Source of the DNA: Anaerovirgula multivorans
Lineage (GTDB): Bacteria > Bacillota > Clostridia > Peptostreptococcales > Natronincolaceae
Reading direction: 5' to 3'
DNA: 64,000 nucleotides
Assembly (NCBI RefSeq): GCF_900188145.1
Contig: NZ_FZOJ01000004.1
Coordinates: forward strand, 1-64,000
The notes under the pieces: generated by a model
What the model was told of the DNA's origin: nothing
Databases searched by the model: none
Seen by the model: only the letters and a program-made list of their open reading frames with translations
Shown here: piece after piece, positions 1-8,207 of the stretch
How positions within the stretch are numbered: the first letter of the stretch is position 1
Layout: every line of letters starts with the position of its first letter
Translations under genes and position numbers: made by a program

Positions 1-41
1 CTATCGAGGTCTAGAGTTATTATAAACTCTAAATTCGATAG
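1..41. repeat. Inverted repeat at the window edge
   Basis: A nested hairpin can be drawn: the outer arms CTATCGA and TCGATAG close an inner stem AGAGTT/AACTCT. It could be the terminator of a gene lying before the window. The T-rich stretch that follows (ATTTTTTGAGG, from 49) fits only loosely. Nothing else recognisable lies before the ribosome site of the first gene. Confidence 0.4.
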
Positions 42-186
42 GCTTGATTATTTTTTGAGGATTTCAACTGAAATTTTCAATTTCCCGATATCCCCTATGA
101 AATTGTATTATTATTTATTTAAAAAAGGAGGGTGTTATTAGAGCAACAACTAAGCTAAGAAAAATTAAGCAGAAAGGAGCTATATA

Positions 187-939
187 ATGTCTACATCAAT
201 ATTATTAATTGCATTTGCAGCAGGCTTGGTATCTTTTCTTTCACCTTGTATAATCCCAATGATCACGGTATATTTTAGTCTTATTACTGGTATGTCCATG
301 GAAGAACTGACAAAAATAAAGAAAAAAACAAGTACACATATTCATATTATAATAAATACCCTATTATTTATTGCAGCCTTTACCATTGTGTTTACTATTG
401 CTGGGGGTACAGCAGGGCGAGCTGCAAAATTCCTAAGTAATAACATTCGTATCTTTAATGTAATTGGTGGTACAATGGTTATTATTCTAGCTCTAAAGTT
501 ACTAGGATTTTTTAAAGCCATATCGCTAAAAAGTAATAAATTAGAAAAATTATTTAATACGGACAAAATTAGTACACGATTTAGATATCTTACTACTTTT
601 TTGGTAGGGATATTTTTTGCTATTGCTTGTTCTCATTGTATAGGCCCTATTTTATACTCAATGTTAATATTTGCCGGAAGTACAGGCTCAGCATATAATG
701 GCATGCTTATTATGTTTTCATTTTCGATGGGATTAGCAGTACCCTATTTATTAGTGGGATTAACACTAAGACGATCAATAGGTATTTTGCAAAGGATATC
801 TAAGTATCAAAAGTATATATCCTATAGTGTCGGTACCATATTGCTATTCTTTGGTATATTAATGATTTTCAATAAATTTACCATGTTGGTAGGATTTTTA
901 TCTAGAATCATCCCAATAAAAATTCCATTTGGAATGTAG
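187..939 (+). CDS. CcdA/DsbD-type thiol-disulfide membrane transporter
   Basis: Polytopic membrane protein of 250 residues with about six hydrophobic segments. It carries the duplicated Cys-Pro signature of the CcdA/DsbD transmembrane family: FLSPCIIPM near residue 21 and ACSHCIGPIL near residues 148-151. The family moves reducing equivalents from cytoplasmic thioredoxin to extracytoplasmic thiol proteins, such as apocytochromes or other oxidoreductases. The length fits CcdA (about 230-250). The second motif has an additional cysteine and lacks the usual Pro before the Cys, so the exact partner is uncertain. AGAAAGGAG precedes the ATG. The next gene starts 54 bases downstream and is probably co-transcribed; no thioredoxin-like partner is visible here. 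Confidence 0.8.
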   Translation: MSTSILLIAFAAGLVSFLSPCIIPMITVYFSLITGMSMEELTKIKKKTSTHIHIIINTLLFIAAFTIVFTIAGGTAGRAAKFLSNNIRIFNVIGGTMVIILALKLLGFFKAISLKSNKLEKLFNTDKISTRFRYLTTFLVGIFFAIACSHCIGPILYSMLIFAGSTGSAYNGMLIMFSFSMGLAVPYLLVGLTLRRSIGILQRISKYQKYISYSVGTILLFFGILMIFNKFTMLVGFLSRIIPIKIPFGM

Positions 940-993
940 ACAAGGAGAATCGTGAAGATAGCATTAATTTAAAATAGATAAGGAGGAAAAACT

Positions 994-1548
994 GTGAGTA
1001 AGAAAAAAAATAAGATTTTTCCAGTTTTAGCAATTATTATTGCAGGCGGGTTAATATTAACTTTATTGTTTCCGACTATTTTGGAGATTTTAGATAGTAA
1101 TAGTAACGAGCTATCATTATTATCACAAGAGAAGCAAACTATCGAAACGCAAGAAAGTCCAACAAAGAATGCAGCTAAATATTATACCACTAGCACGGGA
1201 GGTAATATAGAAATAGGCGTATTTTTTAAAAATCCCCTTATAGATAACAATGATAACCTAGTATTTGATATTGCGTTAAACACCCATTCAGTAGATTTAG
1301 CACAGTATAAAGAATTAAATAATTTTATAGAACTAAAAACAGAAGATGATGTGATTATCAAAGATGAATTAATCTGGAAAGCAGATAAGGAGGATAGTCA
1401 TCACATGAGTGGAACTTTAAAAATAAAGAACAGCTATAATGGTAACCCGATATATACTGAGAATACAGAGTATCTAAATTTAGTTTTTAGAAATATAGGA
1501 AGTATTAATGAAAGAGAACATATATATAAAGGTAACACATTAAATTAG
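994..1548 (+). CDS. Membrane-anchored extracytoplasmic protein, unknown function
   Basis: A 184-residue protein starting at GTG behind AGGAGG (981-986). Residues about 8-32 form one hydrophobic helix after a lysine-rich start, so it is probably tethered outside the membrane. The remainder is a hydrophilic, beta-like domain. It contains the string HHMSG, but I see no recognised motif or cysteine. It follows the CcdA-like gene at close spacing, so it might be a partner of it (inference from position only). The stop is TAG. The same frame then stays open for another 38 codons ending in a hydrophobic stretch and a second TAG at 1663-1665, which is described among the findings. Confidence 0.6.
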   Translation: MSKKKNKIFPVLAIIIAGGLILTLLFPTILEILDSNSNELSLLSQEKQTIETQESPTKNAAKYYTTSTGGNIEIGVFFKNPLIDNNDNLVFDIALNTHSVDLAQYKELNNFIELKTEDDVIIKDELIWKADKEDSHHMSGTLKIKNSYNGNPIYTENTEYLNLVFRNIGSINEREHIYKGNTLN

Positions 1549-1683
1549 CTCATATATCGATACTATCGGATTCGTTTTGTATACCATTATAGTAGAGGTA
1601 CTAGACTATATATAGTTATGGTAGTAATTGCAGTGGCAGCTGTAGCATTGTATTTCCTTAGATAGTGTTGTAAAACTTGAACA

Positions 1684-1730
1684 AAAAAGTGATAAGTGAT
1701 ATAGGTAAAATTATGTCACTTTTTATTTTT
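1684..1730 (+). terminator. Intrinsic terminator after the CcdA-like operon
   Basis: AAAAAGTGA is mirrored by TCACTTTTT about 24 bases later and is followed by ATTTTT. It ends the plus-strand unit beginning at 187. Confidence 0.65.
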
Positions 1731-1815
1731 AAATGAAATACATCTTTTGGATTACTTATAGAATATTTTGTTAGACATATTAGCATAATAGTATTGAATT
1801 AGAGGAGGTGATATT

Positions 1816-1992
1816 TTGGCAAACAAACAGCAAATTCAACAATGTATTACTGATTGTACTGATGCAGCTAATATGCTTCGTTTAACAACTAATGCTATTC
1901 CAAAGGCAAGTATCCGGGAAATGCTTACTCAAGGAGCAGGTCATATCGAAATGTGTATTCGTCAATGTGAAAATACAAATGTACAGTCATAA
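1816..1992 (+). CDS. Small two-cysteine-pair helical protein
   Basis: A 58-residue protein that starts at TTG behind a strong AGAGGAGGTGAT site (1801-1812). It is predicted to be an alpha-helical hairpin with a CxxxC near the start (QCITDC) and another near the end (CIRQC), so the four cysteines would line up on a helix pair. The next gene encodes a paralogue with the same layout. Such CxxxC helical hairpins suit metal or thiol binding, or a spore-coat-like structural role, but I do not recognise a named family. The two genes are 47 bases apart and probably form one unit with the terminator at 2241. Confidence 0.7.
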   Translation: MANKQQIQQCITDCTDAANMLRLTTNAIPKASIREMLTQGAGHIEMCIRQCENTNVQS

Positions 1993-2039
1993 AAATATTA
2001 AATTTTATTAAACTTAATGAAAAGGAAGTGAGAAACTAT

Positions 2040-2237
2040 ATGACAACAAATTCTGCTAATGATATTCAACAATGTATCCAGAAATGTCAGCAGACTGTAC
2101 AACAACTTGAAAATATGGCAAATCAAGAAACAAATGTTCAGGTAAAGTCAATGCTTAAAGAAGGCGCTCATCATCTGGCTCTGTGCATAGAAGAATGTCA
2201 GTTTTCCTTAAAAGAAATTCAATCACCTACTATGTAA
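2040..2237 (+). CDS. Small two-cysteine-pair helical protein, paralogue of the 1816 gene
   Basis: A 65-residue helical protein with paired cysteines QQCIQKC near the start and LCIEEC near the end, matching the layout of the preceding gene. I chose the ATG at 2040 because AGGAAGTGAG (2023-2032) sits about nine bases before it. A GTG at 2028 is in frame but falls inside that ribosome site. No signal peptide or membrane segment is visible, so it should be cytoplasmic or forespore/coat located. The function is unknown. Confidence 0.7.
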   Translation: MTTNSANDIQQCIQKCQQTVQQLENMANQETNVQVKSMLKEGAHHLALCIEECQFSLKEIQSPTM

Positions 2238-2240
2238 TAC

Positions 2241-2274
2241 AAAAAAGCCTGTGAATTCATCACACGGCTTTTTC
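2241..2274. terminator. Bidirectional terminator between convergent genes
   Basis: AAAAAGCC-TGTG and CACA-GGCTTTTT form a stem with an A-run on one side and a T-run on the other. It serves both the small-protein unit on the plus strand and nhaC on the minus strand. Confidence 0.75.
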
Positions 2275-2290
2275 TTATCTAATGTATTCT

Positions 2291-3691
2291 CTATAAAGTA
2301 AATCCTACCAGTAAATATCCAATTAGAGATAGTAGTACTCCCCCTATCACATAGGGAAGTGATGTAATTAAATGATCTCCGAAGGATGTATCGGCCATTT
2401 GTGCTGATAATGGAGATACCACATCTGCCACTGCTCCACCAGCCCATACTGTCCCCACCATGGTTGCAATATTTATTTCTGAATTCACTGCAAAGGTGAC
2501 CGCTAAAGGCATAATCAGTGCCCAGGTGGCCCATGATGAACCGATGGTGTAGGCTATTATTGCTGCAATTAGAAATACTACTGATGGAATTAGAAACTTA
2601 GGAATATTTTTAATCATTCCTTCACTAATAAGATTATTGAAACCAAGTTTTTCAGTTACAATCGTTAAAGCCCAGCTTAATACAAGAATAATCACTAGAG
2701 GCATTACCTTTTCTGCACCTATAATAATATGAGCCTCAATTTCTGCAAGGCTAATTTTTTGTAACATAAAATAAATACTAGTAATAAACAAGGTTAACAA
2801 TACTCCTGCAAATATTGAAGCGTTGAAGTCTGCAGCACTTATGGCTCCAAAAAAGGTAGCTGATTTCATTCTCCCAGTCCACCAAAAAAAGAAAATTGTA
2901 CTCATCAACAAGATAAGAACTGGCACTAGGAGATTTCTGCTTTTTTTAGGATACTCTTCGACTGGTTCACTAGCTTTTTCTTCCCTTTCAATATGGGCTT
3001 CAGTGAACTCTTCCTCCTCCTCAGTAGCCTTTCCTAGTTTTACTTGCCCAAATCTTAATCCCAACAAAGTTACTAATGCAGCTAAAAGTAACATAGACCA
3101 TGAGAAAAAATTCCATATGACACTTTTTACAACAATCATATAGGCGTTTTCAGTAATTCCTGTACCTCTAATGTTATTAGTGACCAGTGTTACCATATAT
3201 CCCAAGTACGCTGTGGCAATAGGAATCAGTAAAATAAGCTGTAAGCTTGTGACCGATAATACAAAGGCAAATTTCTCTTTTGACCCTTTTACCTTCTGTA
3301 ACACTGGGCTTAACATGGTTCCCACTGCAATTGTATGAAAGGAACTATCAAAAAAAGTAAATATACTTAAAAACCAAGCCCATCCAAGAACTCCTTTTTC
3401 ACTTTTAATCCATTTACTTACTCTATTACTAAAGCCTGCAATCCCTCCCGCCATTTCAATAAGGTCCGCCAATGCTCCAAAGCTAATTAGAAAGCCTAAT
3501 GTATAAGCACTATCTTTATCTGCTACAGCATCTATGATATAACTACCTATTTCTGTAATACCTCCAAATAATGAACGAGTATTAATAAAAGCTCCTACAA
3601 CGACTCCAATAAATAGTGCAGGTATTAATTTTTTAGTTTTAAAGGTAATGACTATAGTGATTAGTGGTGGTATTAAGGATAACCAAACCAT
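2291..3691 (-). CDS. nhaC: NhaC-family Na+/H+ antiporter
   Basis: A 466-residue integral membrane protein with about 11-12 hydrophobic segments and the features of the NhaC ion transporter family: an early GVVVGAF segment, FFDSSFHTIAVGTMLSP near residue 115, and GSSWATWALIMPLA and VSPLSAQMADTSFGDH in the C-terminal half. A charged acidic loop (residues about 220-245) interrupts the membrane segments. The family exchanges cytoplasmic sodium for protons and is common in alkaliphilic and halotolerant Firmicutes. The ATG is preceded by CTGGAGGAATAGTC. Substrate assignment (sodium rather than an organic anion) is from family knowledge. It stands alone, next to a hydrogenase-like gene on the same strand. 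Confidence 0.85.
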   Translation of the reverse strand: MVWLSLIPPLITIVITFKTKKLIPALFIGVVVGAFINTRSLFGGITEIGSYIIDAVADKDSAYTLGFLISFGALADLIEMAGGIAGFSNRVSKWIKSEKGVLGWAWFLSIFTFFDSSFHTIAVGTMLSPVLQKVKGSKEKFAFVLSVTSLQLILLIPIATAYLGYMVTLVTNNIRGTGITENAYMIVVKSVIWNFFSWSMLLLAALVTLLGLRFGQVKLGKATEEEEEFTEAHIEREEKASEPVEEYPKKSRNLLVPVLILLMSTIFFFWWTGRMKSATFFGAISAADFNASIFAGVLLTLFITSIYFMLQKISLAEIEAHIIIGAEKVMPLVIILVLSWALTIVTEKLGFNNLISEGMIKNIPKFLIPSVVFLIAAIIAYTIGSSWATWALIMPLAVTFAVNSEINIATMVGTVWAGGAVADVVSPLSAQMADTSFGDHLITSLPYVIGGVLLSLIGYLLVGFTL

Positions 3692-3814
3692 ATGACTATT
3701 CCTCCAGAAACTAGTATTGTTTAATCTAGTTATATAAAAAAGTCTTCCTTTGAAAAATTCACCAATATTAGTATGCTGATATGTCTAACATACTATTCTA
3801 TGAGAGTGAACATA

Positions 3815-5221
3815 TTATTCCCTGGTTAGTAATTGAATTACTTCTTTTTTATCCATTATCTCATCAATAGACTTAATTCCTATTTGTTTTAAGATCTTCA
3901 TAACATTTAAATTGTCAAAAGGTGTCATTATGAGCGAATCCTCCCCAAACTCATTAACAAGCTTAGTTGCTTTCTCTATGTCAATATTAGTTCTTGGCCC
4001 TCCAACACAACCTCCATTACACCCCATACCCTCAATAAAATTATAATTAATATTCTTTTTATTAGATAAATCATCCAATATCATTTTACATTTTTGAACA
4101 CCATCAACTTTTTTTGCTTTAAGCTTAATGAGTCGCGTAGGTTCCAATCTATTTACTACTGTCTTAACCGAAAAGCTTACTCCTCCCGTTCTAGCATATA
4201 CTCTTCCTCCAAAAGATGCCTGATCCTTATCACTGGAAGGTAAATCTTGTAGGTTTATTTCAAGAGCTCTAAATATTTCATCCAATTCTCTAAAGTTTAA
4301 AACAAAATCGATATCTCCCTTTAAACCTGGCTCTTTAATTTCAGCCTTTTTTGCAATACAGGGTGCTATAAACACCACTTTTACATCCTTATACAACTTC
4401 TTTAGAATTCTACCTGAAGCAATCATTGGAGATACAGTTGGAGACATAAATTGAAAAATATCAGGATAGCTTTTCTTTGTTAAATTAAACCATACCGGGC
4501 AGCAACAACTGGTTAGAAAAAAGTCTTCTTCTGTTTTGACTAAATGACTAAACTCAAAGGCTTCTTTTATCGTTAGTATATCTGCAAATAACGCTACTTC
4601 TATCATGTCCTGAAAGCCTAAAATTTTTAACGCTGTTCGTAACTGACCCATGGAAACATCCTCACCAAATTGGCCTACTATAGCCGGGGCAACTACAGCA
4701 TATACTTGAACTTTGTTATCTTTTAGCAAATCAATCACAGGTATAAACTCTATTTTGTCCGCTAAAGCACCAAAATCACAGCTTGTAACACAGTAACCGC
4801 AGCTTAAACACTTGTTATTTATTATAACCGGCTCCTTTTGTCTCTTATATATATTAGCCTCATATTTACATGCTTCCACGCATTTACAATTTTCTTCATC
4901 ACAATGTTCACATGCACCATCTATTTTTGTAACGACAGGCTGTCCAATCTCTTTAGCATCTTTGATAATATCCAATTCATTTTTGAAATCATCATCACCT
5001 TTTGGATCTAGACCCATTGCAATACGAATATGATTTTTTATAAAAGGCATATCCTGGCTTTCAAAGCTGAACTTATCTTTTATTTCATCAGCCAATTGAT
5101 TCAAATCATTAATGTGATTTAATTTTCCATTCCAATACCGCTTTACAAGTTCACCAAATATATACATACGTTTCTCTTGGAAATTACTAAATTTGTTATC
5201 TATAACGCAACACCCCTTCAT
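3815..5221 (-). CDS. Stand-alone [FeFe]-hydrogenase-like protein, group B type
   Basis: A 468-residue iron-only hydrogenase homologue. Two ferredoxin-like cysteine clusters lie at about residues 105-150 (CEHCDEENCKC and CLSCGYCVTSC). The H-cluster segments follow: L1 TSCCCPVW (about 238), L2 APCIAKKAE (about 287) and L3 GMGCNGGCVGGP (about 402). The triple-Cys L1 and the missing Met before the L2 cysteine differ from the classical TSCCPxW and MPCxxK motifs and match what I know of group B enzymes. Those are cytoplasmic and use ferredoxin, with a role in hydrogen production or sensing that is less clear. There is no NuoE/F-like partner beside it, so ferredoxin is the likely electron partner. 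The start is uncertain: the ATG at 5221 has a weak ribosome site, and Met19 is an alternative. Confidence 0.8.
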   Translation of the reverse strand: MKGCCVIDNKFSNFQEKRMYIFGELVKRYWNGKLNHINDLNQLADEIKDKFSFESQDMPFIKNHIRIAMGLDPKGDDDFKNELDIIKDAKEIGQPVVTKIDGACEHCDEENCKCVEACKYEANIYKRQKEPVIINNKCLSCGYCVTSCDFGALADKIEFIPVIDLLKDNKVQVYAVVAPAIVGQFGEDVSMGQLRTALKILGFQDMIEVALFADILTIKEAFEFSHLVKTEEDFFLTSCCCPVWFNLTKKSYPDIFQFMSPTVSPMIASGRILKKLYKDVKVVFIAPCIAKKAEIKEPGLKGDIDFVLNFRELDEIFRALEINLQDLPSSDKDQASFGGRVYARTGGVSFSVKTVVNRLEPTRLIKLKAKKVDGVQKCKMILDDLSNKKNINYNFIEGMGCNGGCVGGPRTNIDIEKATKLVNEFGEDSLIMTPFDNLNVMKILKQIGIKSIDEIMDKKEVIQLLTRE

Positions 5222-5466
5222 ACTGATTCATAGGCATTCATGCAAAAGTCCTTTAATATATACTATATTAGGCAGAACGACAAGAGGGAAACCTATCGTT
5301 TAAAATATCAAACATGCTATGTTTTTCATTTTCTTAGTACATACAAAAAAGTGAATGTAAGATTTTATCGGATACCTTATACATGTTAATATGTGTTAAA
5401 TATACCTACTATTATACTCCATAGTTTTTTATGAATAATGCTATCTGATCAAAGGCACAATATACT

Positions 5467-5673
5467 GTGAAATACTTATTACTGCTTCAGGTATTTGTTT
5501 ACGGTCCTAAAATGAGCAACATTATTAGCCCAACCACACCTAAAAATCAAGAAAACCAATTGAAGATGGCAAAAACCACAAAGACTGCTGAAGTTCTGTC
5601 AAAAGTTCATTTATATACTGGCATTGCAATTGTCATCCTGACGCTTATCCTTTCAGAACTACTTGAAAAATGA
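5467..5673 (+). CDS. Small single-pass membrane protein
   Basis: A 68-residue protein with one strong C-terminal membrane helix (about residues 48-65) after a polar, lysine-rich middle section. The GTG at 5467 has only a loose AAAGG upstream, and an in-frame ATG at 5512 would give a 53-residue version with no better site, so the start is uncertain. It lies 33 bases before the first DUF421 gene on the same strand and may be part of that cluster. I recognise no family. Confidence 0.5.
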   Translation: MKYLLLLQVFVYGPKMSNIISPTTPKNQENQLKMAKTTKTAEVLSKVHLYTGIAIVILTLILSELLEK

Positions 5674-5706
5674 TTATTAGAATCAGTTTATTTAGGAGGA
5701 AATGTT

Positions 5707-6177
5707 TTGGACTGGAAATCTTTTATGGAAGGAAGCAAGGACTTATCCCTACTAGCTTTAGTTTTGAGGGCAATCATCCTATACATTGCATTGATTATTG
5801 CCACTCGTATGATGGGGCATCGTCAAGTAGGAATTTTAACAGGTCATAATTATCTGGTAGCAGCTGGTATCGTCAGCTTGGCTGCTATCCGAATGATAAA
5901 TCCCGAGTCTTCTCTTACCTTTGGACTAGTAATTGTCTTTGTATATGCCTTTGTAAATATCTTTTTATCCTATTTGGATATAAAATGGCCTAAAGCAATT
6001 GACCGAAAACCGGCAATTCTTATTTATGATGGTAAAATAGATGAAAAAAATCTTCATCAGATGGGCTTAGACCATGAGTGGATAATAACAACATTAACGG
6101 AAAAGGGAATTTCTAATCTAAAAGATGTTTTTTTAGCTATGTTGGAGGCAGATGGCACAGTTTATGTAAGTGTCTAA
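5707..6177 (+). CDS. Short DUF421 (YetF-type) membrane protein
   Basis: A 156-residue protein with three N-terminal hydrophobic helices (residues about 15-90) followed by a single cytoplasmic beta-rich domain. That domain contains KPAILIYDGKI and DHEWIITTLTEKGI, which is the DUF421/YetF pattern. Full YetF proteins are about 230 residues and carry a second copy of the soluble part, so this is a short form. The start is TTG, six bases after AGGAGGA (5694-5700). In Bacillus, DUF421 proteins occur in spore inner-membrane operons and affect spore resistance. A similar role here is an inference, supported by the CotF-like genes that follow. Confidence 0.75.
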   Translation: MDWKSFMEGSKDLSLLALVLRAIILYIALIIATRMMGHRQVGILTGHNYLVAAGIVSLAAIRMINPESSLTFGLVIVFVYAFVNIFLSYLDIKWPKAIDRKPAILIYDGKIDEKNLHQMGLDHEWIITTLTEKGISNLKDVFLAMLEADGTVYVSV

Positions 6178-6196
6178 ACTTAAGGAAGTGATAGAA

Positions 6197-6685
6197 TTGG
6201 AACTATTAAAAGATGTTTTTGGAAGTGCTCAAGAAATCAGCCCATTTGCATTCGCTTTACGCAGCATTGCAGTTGGATTTTTATTATATATTGAAGGAAA
6301 AATCTTACCTCATAGGTCTGGCGGTCAATTTGCAGGATATGACTTTGCATTTTTCTGGATGATGGGAGGAATAACAGCAGCACCCTTATTTGAGGCGAAA
6401 ATAAGCTTTACTAACACTGCCGTTATTATTGCTGTTATATACCTTCTTCATTATCTTATTTCATATATCGCTGTAAAAAATAGACCTTTTGCAAAGATTG
6501 TGTTAGGAAAATCCATACCATTAATTTTAGGAGGAAAAATCCTTCGACTCAATATGGCAAAAGCATTTTTCCCACTAGAGCTTTTGTTATCTGATATGCG
6601 AACTATAGATGCTCCTAACATTAGTGAAATAGAAGCAGCGGTCTTAGAGACCAGTGGTCACGTAAGTGTTCTTAAAAAAATCTGA
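6197..6685 (+). CDS. DUF421 (YetF-type) membrane protein, 5' part of a frameshifted gene
   Basis: This encodes the three membrane helices and the first soluble domain of a second YetF homologue. It ends early at TGA (6683-6685), just after a run of seven A (6674-6680). I chose the TTG at 6197 because AAGGAAGTGA lies at 6182-6191; an in-frame GTG at 6170 would overlap the preceding stop and lacks a site. The expected family continuation is found in the next frame (6681-6920). Removing one A from the run joins the two into a protein of about 240 residues, the normal YetF length. It is therefore a recent frameshift, a sequencing error or a slippage site. Confidence 0.7.
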   Translation: MELLKDVFGSAQEISPFAFALRSIAVGFLLYIEGKILPHRSGGQFAGYDFAFFWMMGGITAAPLFEAKISFTNTAVIIAVIYLLHYLISYIAVKNRPFAKIVLGKSIPLILGGKILRLNMAKAFFPLELLLSDMRTIDAPNISEIEAAVLETSGHVSVLKKI

Positions 6686-6920
6686 TTATCAGCCTGCAAC
6701 TCCAAAGGATCTAAATATTCAAACAATGGGTGGTGGTCTTCCTACTCTCCTTATTAATGATGGGAAGGTTGTTGAAGAAAATTTAAAAGAATTAGGATAC
6801 GATAATGAATGGTTAAAAAATCAGCTGCTTAGAAAAGGCATAACAAATATAGAGAATGTCTATGCAGTAATGATCGATTCTTCAGGTGAACTATATTACA
6901 CTGTTAAAACTCAAGATTAA
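6681..6920 (+). pseudogene. DUF421 C-terminal domain, 3' part of the frameshifted gene
   Basis: About 80 codons continue the YetF homologue in the shifted frame: SDYQPATPKDLNIQ directly follows where the first part ends. Then come LPTLLINDGKV and NEWLKNQLLRKGI, which parallel the soluble domain of the 5707 gene. The only upstream start is a GTG at 6666 inside the first frame with no ribosome site, so independent translation is unlikely. Codon use and conservation look intact, which argues against an old pseudogene. Confidence 0.7.
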
Positions 6921-6934
6921 GGAGGCTATAAAAA

Positions 6935-7135
6935 GTGCTTACTGAACAAGAAATAATGAACAACGCATTTAAAGAAATGCTATTTCGTGAAGAAAGTATG
7001 GCTAAAAAGTATGCCCAGCTTTCTCAGCAGATTAACGATCCGAATCTTAAACAAATGCTAAAAGGGATGGAGCAAGGGGCTCGTAATCACTATAGTACCT
7101 TATCTCAAACAATGCCCAAGTTTGGAATAGTCTAA
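6935..7135 (+). CDS. Small helical protein, spore-coat or ferritin-like type
   Basis: A 66-residue helical protein with a GTG start and AAGGAGG at 6919-6925. Its pattern (ALSQQ-like helices, a LKQMLKGMEQGARNHY segment) resembles half of a ferritin-like or CotF-like four-helix bundle, as found in small spore-coat proteins of clostridia. It directly follows the DUF421 gene and is followed at 18 bases by another protein of the same type. The assignment to spore structures is inferred from resemblance and neighbours. Confidence 0.65.
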   Translation: MLTEQEIMNNAFKEMLFREESMAKKYAQLSQQINDPNLKQMLKGMEQGARNHYSTLSQTMPKFGIV

Positions 7136-7153
7136 AGGAGGTTATAAAATAAA

Positions 7154-7330
7154 ATGAATAACATAGATCTATTGCAGGATGCTCTACAAGATGAGATGAT
7201 ATTACAGACCATGTATAATAAACATATGATAGAGATTACCAACCCTGAAGCAAGGCAGCTCTTCACTCAATTAAGGGATACAAAGCTTCAAAACCTCACA
7301 CAATTACAGCAAGAAATTAAGAAAGGGTAG
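7154..7330 (+). CDS. Small CotF-like helical protein
   Basis: A 58-residue protein starting at ATG behind AAAGGAGG (7134-7141). It has the helical DEMILQTMYNKHMIEITNPE pattern of the CotF/ferritin-like half-bundle seen in spore-coat proteins. Its TAG stop overlaps the left arm of the terminator that closes the cluster. It has no cysteines or membrane segments. With the 6935 gene it could form a two-subunit bundle. Confidence 0.7.
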   Translation: MNNIDLLQDALQDEMILQTMYNKHMIEITNPEARQLFTQLRDTKLQNLTQLQQEIKKG

Positions 7331-7356
7331 GATACAGTTTTGTATCCTACCCTTTT
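7322..7356 (+). terminator. Strong intrinsic terminator
   Basis: A perfect 15-base stem (AAGGGTAGGATACA / TGTATCCTACCCTT) with a four-base loop and a TTTT tail ends the DUF421/CotF-like cluster. It overlaps the last stop codon. Confidence 0.9.
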
Positions 7357-7436
7357 AAATCTACATATATAAATGTGAGTAGTATTTAACGTTTTTAAAA
7401 CAATCTCCCTCTATTGATACCTGTACATTCCACAAT

Positions 7437-8207
7437 CTACCATCCCCGAGAACTGCCACCTCCACCGGAACTACCACCACCGCCAGAACGTCTGGAACCA
7501 CCTCCTGAGTGGTTTCCTCTGCTTAACGTTCGTAGAAGTGTAAAAGTGAGTATTCCTCCTGTAAATTTAAAATCTAAAGCAATAAATAATATTAGAATAA
7601 TAGAACCAATCAAAATGAATATGGGTGGAATTTCTTTTTCCGCTGATGCTTGTTGGTTGTATATTGGAGTCTGATCCCCAATCACCTGATCTTCGTAGCC
7701 ATATTCCATATAAATTTCATTTACAATAGCATTAAAACCTTCTTTGATACCTGATCTATAGTTTCCTTCTTGAAAGTAAGGAATCATGATACGGTCTTGA
7801 ATTCTACCAGTTTTCCCGTCTGGAAGAGCCCCTTCCAATCCATACCCAACCTCTATACGAGACTGTCTACCACCTATATCTAACAAAATTAAAACACCAT
7901 TATTTTCTTTCTTATCACCTATTTCCCATTCCCTGAAAAGACCTACGGAATAGTCCTCCAATGCATAATCTTCTAAACCATTAACGGTCACAACTACAAC
8001 TTGTGCTGAGGTTGCTTTTTCAAGGGCTGCAGCGGTGGATTCTATGTGCTGTTTTGTTTGAGTATCCAGTACACCACCGTAATCATTTACATAGAAAGCA
8101 CTAGTAGGTGAAGGATAGTCAACTGCTAGCACTGTTGATGAGAATAGTACAAACAAAATACAAGTAATCAGTACAATTTGAAATATTCTACTTGATTTAG
8201 TTGCCAA
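7437..8207 (-). CDS. TPM-domain (YgcG family) membrane protein
   Basis: A 256-residue protein with a signal-like hydrophobic N-terminus and a TPM domain at about residues 35-165 (VNDYGGVLD, VVVVTVNGLEDY, NGVLILLDI, RIEVGYGLEGALPD). A membrane helix follows near 200-225, and the protein ends in a Gly/Ser-rich tail. The family is exported or membrane-bound and of poorly known role in bacteria (repair or envelope stress is suggested). It almost always sits beside lemA, as here. I prefer the TTG at 8207 because AGGTGAT lies just before it inside the end of lemA. The overlap with lemA implies co-translation. Confidence 0.8.
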   Translation of the reverse strand: MATKSSRIFQIVLITCILFVLFSSTVLAVDYPSPTSAFYVNDYGGVLDTQTKQHIESTAAALEKATSAQVVVVTVNGLEDYALEDYSVGLFREWEIGDKKENNGVLILLDIGGRQSRIEVGYGLEGALPDGKTGRIQDRIMIPYFQEGNYRSGIKEGFNAIVNEIYMEYGYEDQVIGDQTPIYNQQASAEKEIPPIFILIGSIILILFIALDFKFTGGILTFTLLRTLSRGNHSGGGSRRSGGGGSSGGGGSSRGW

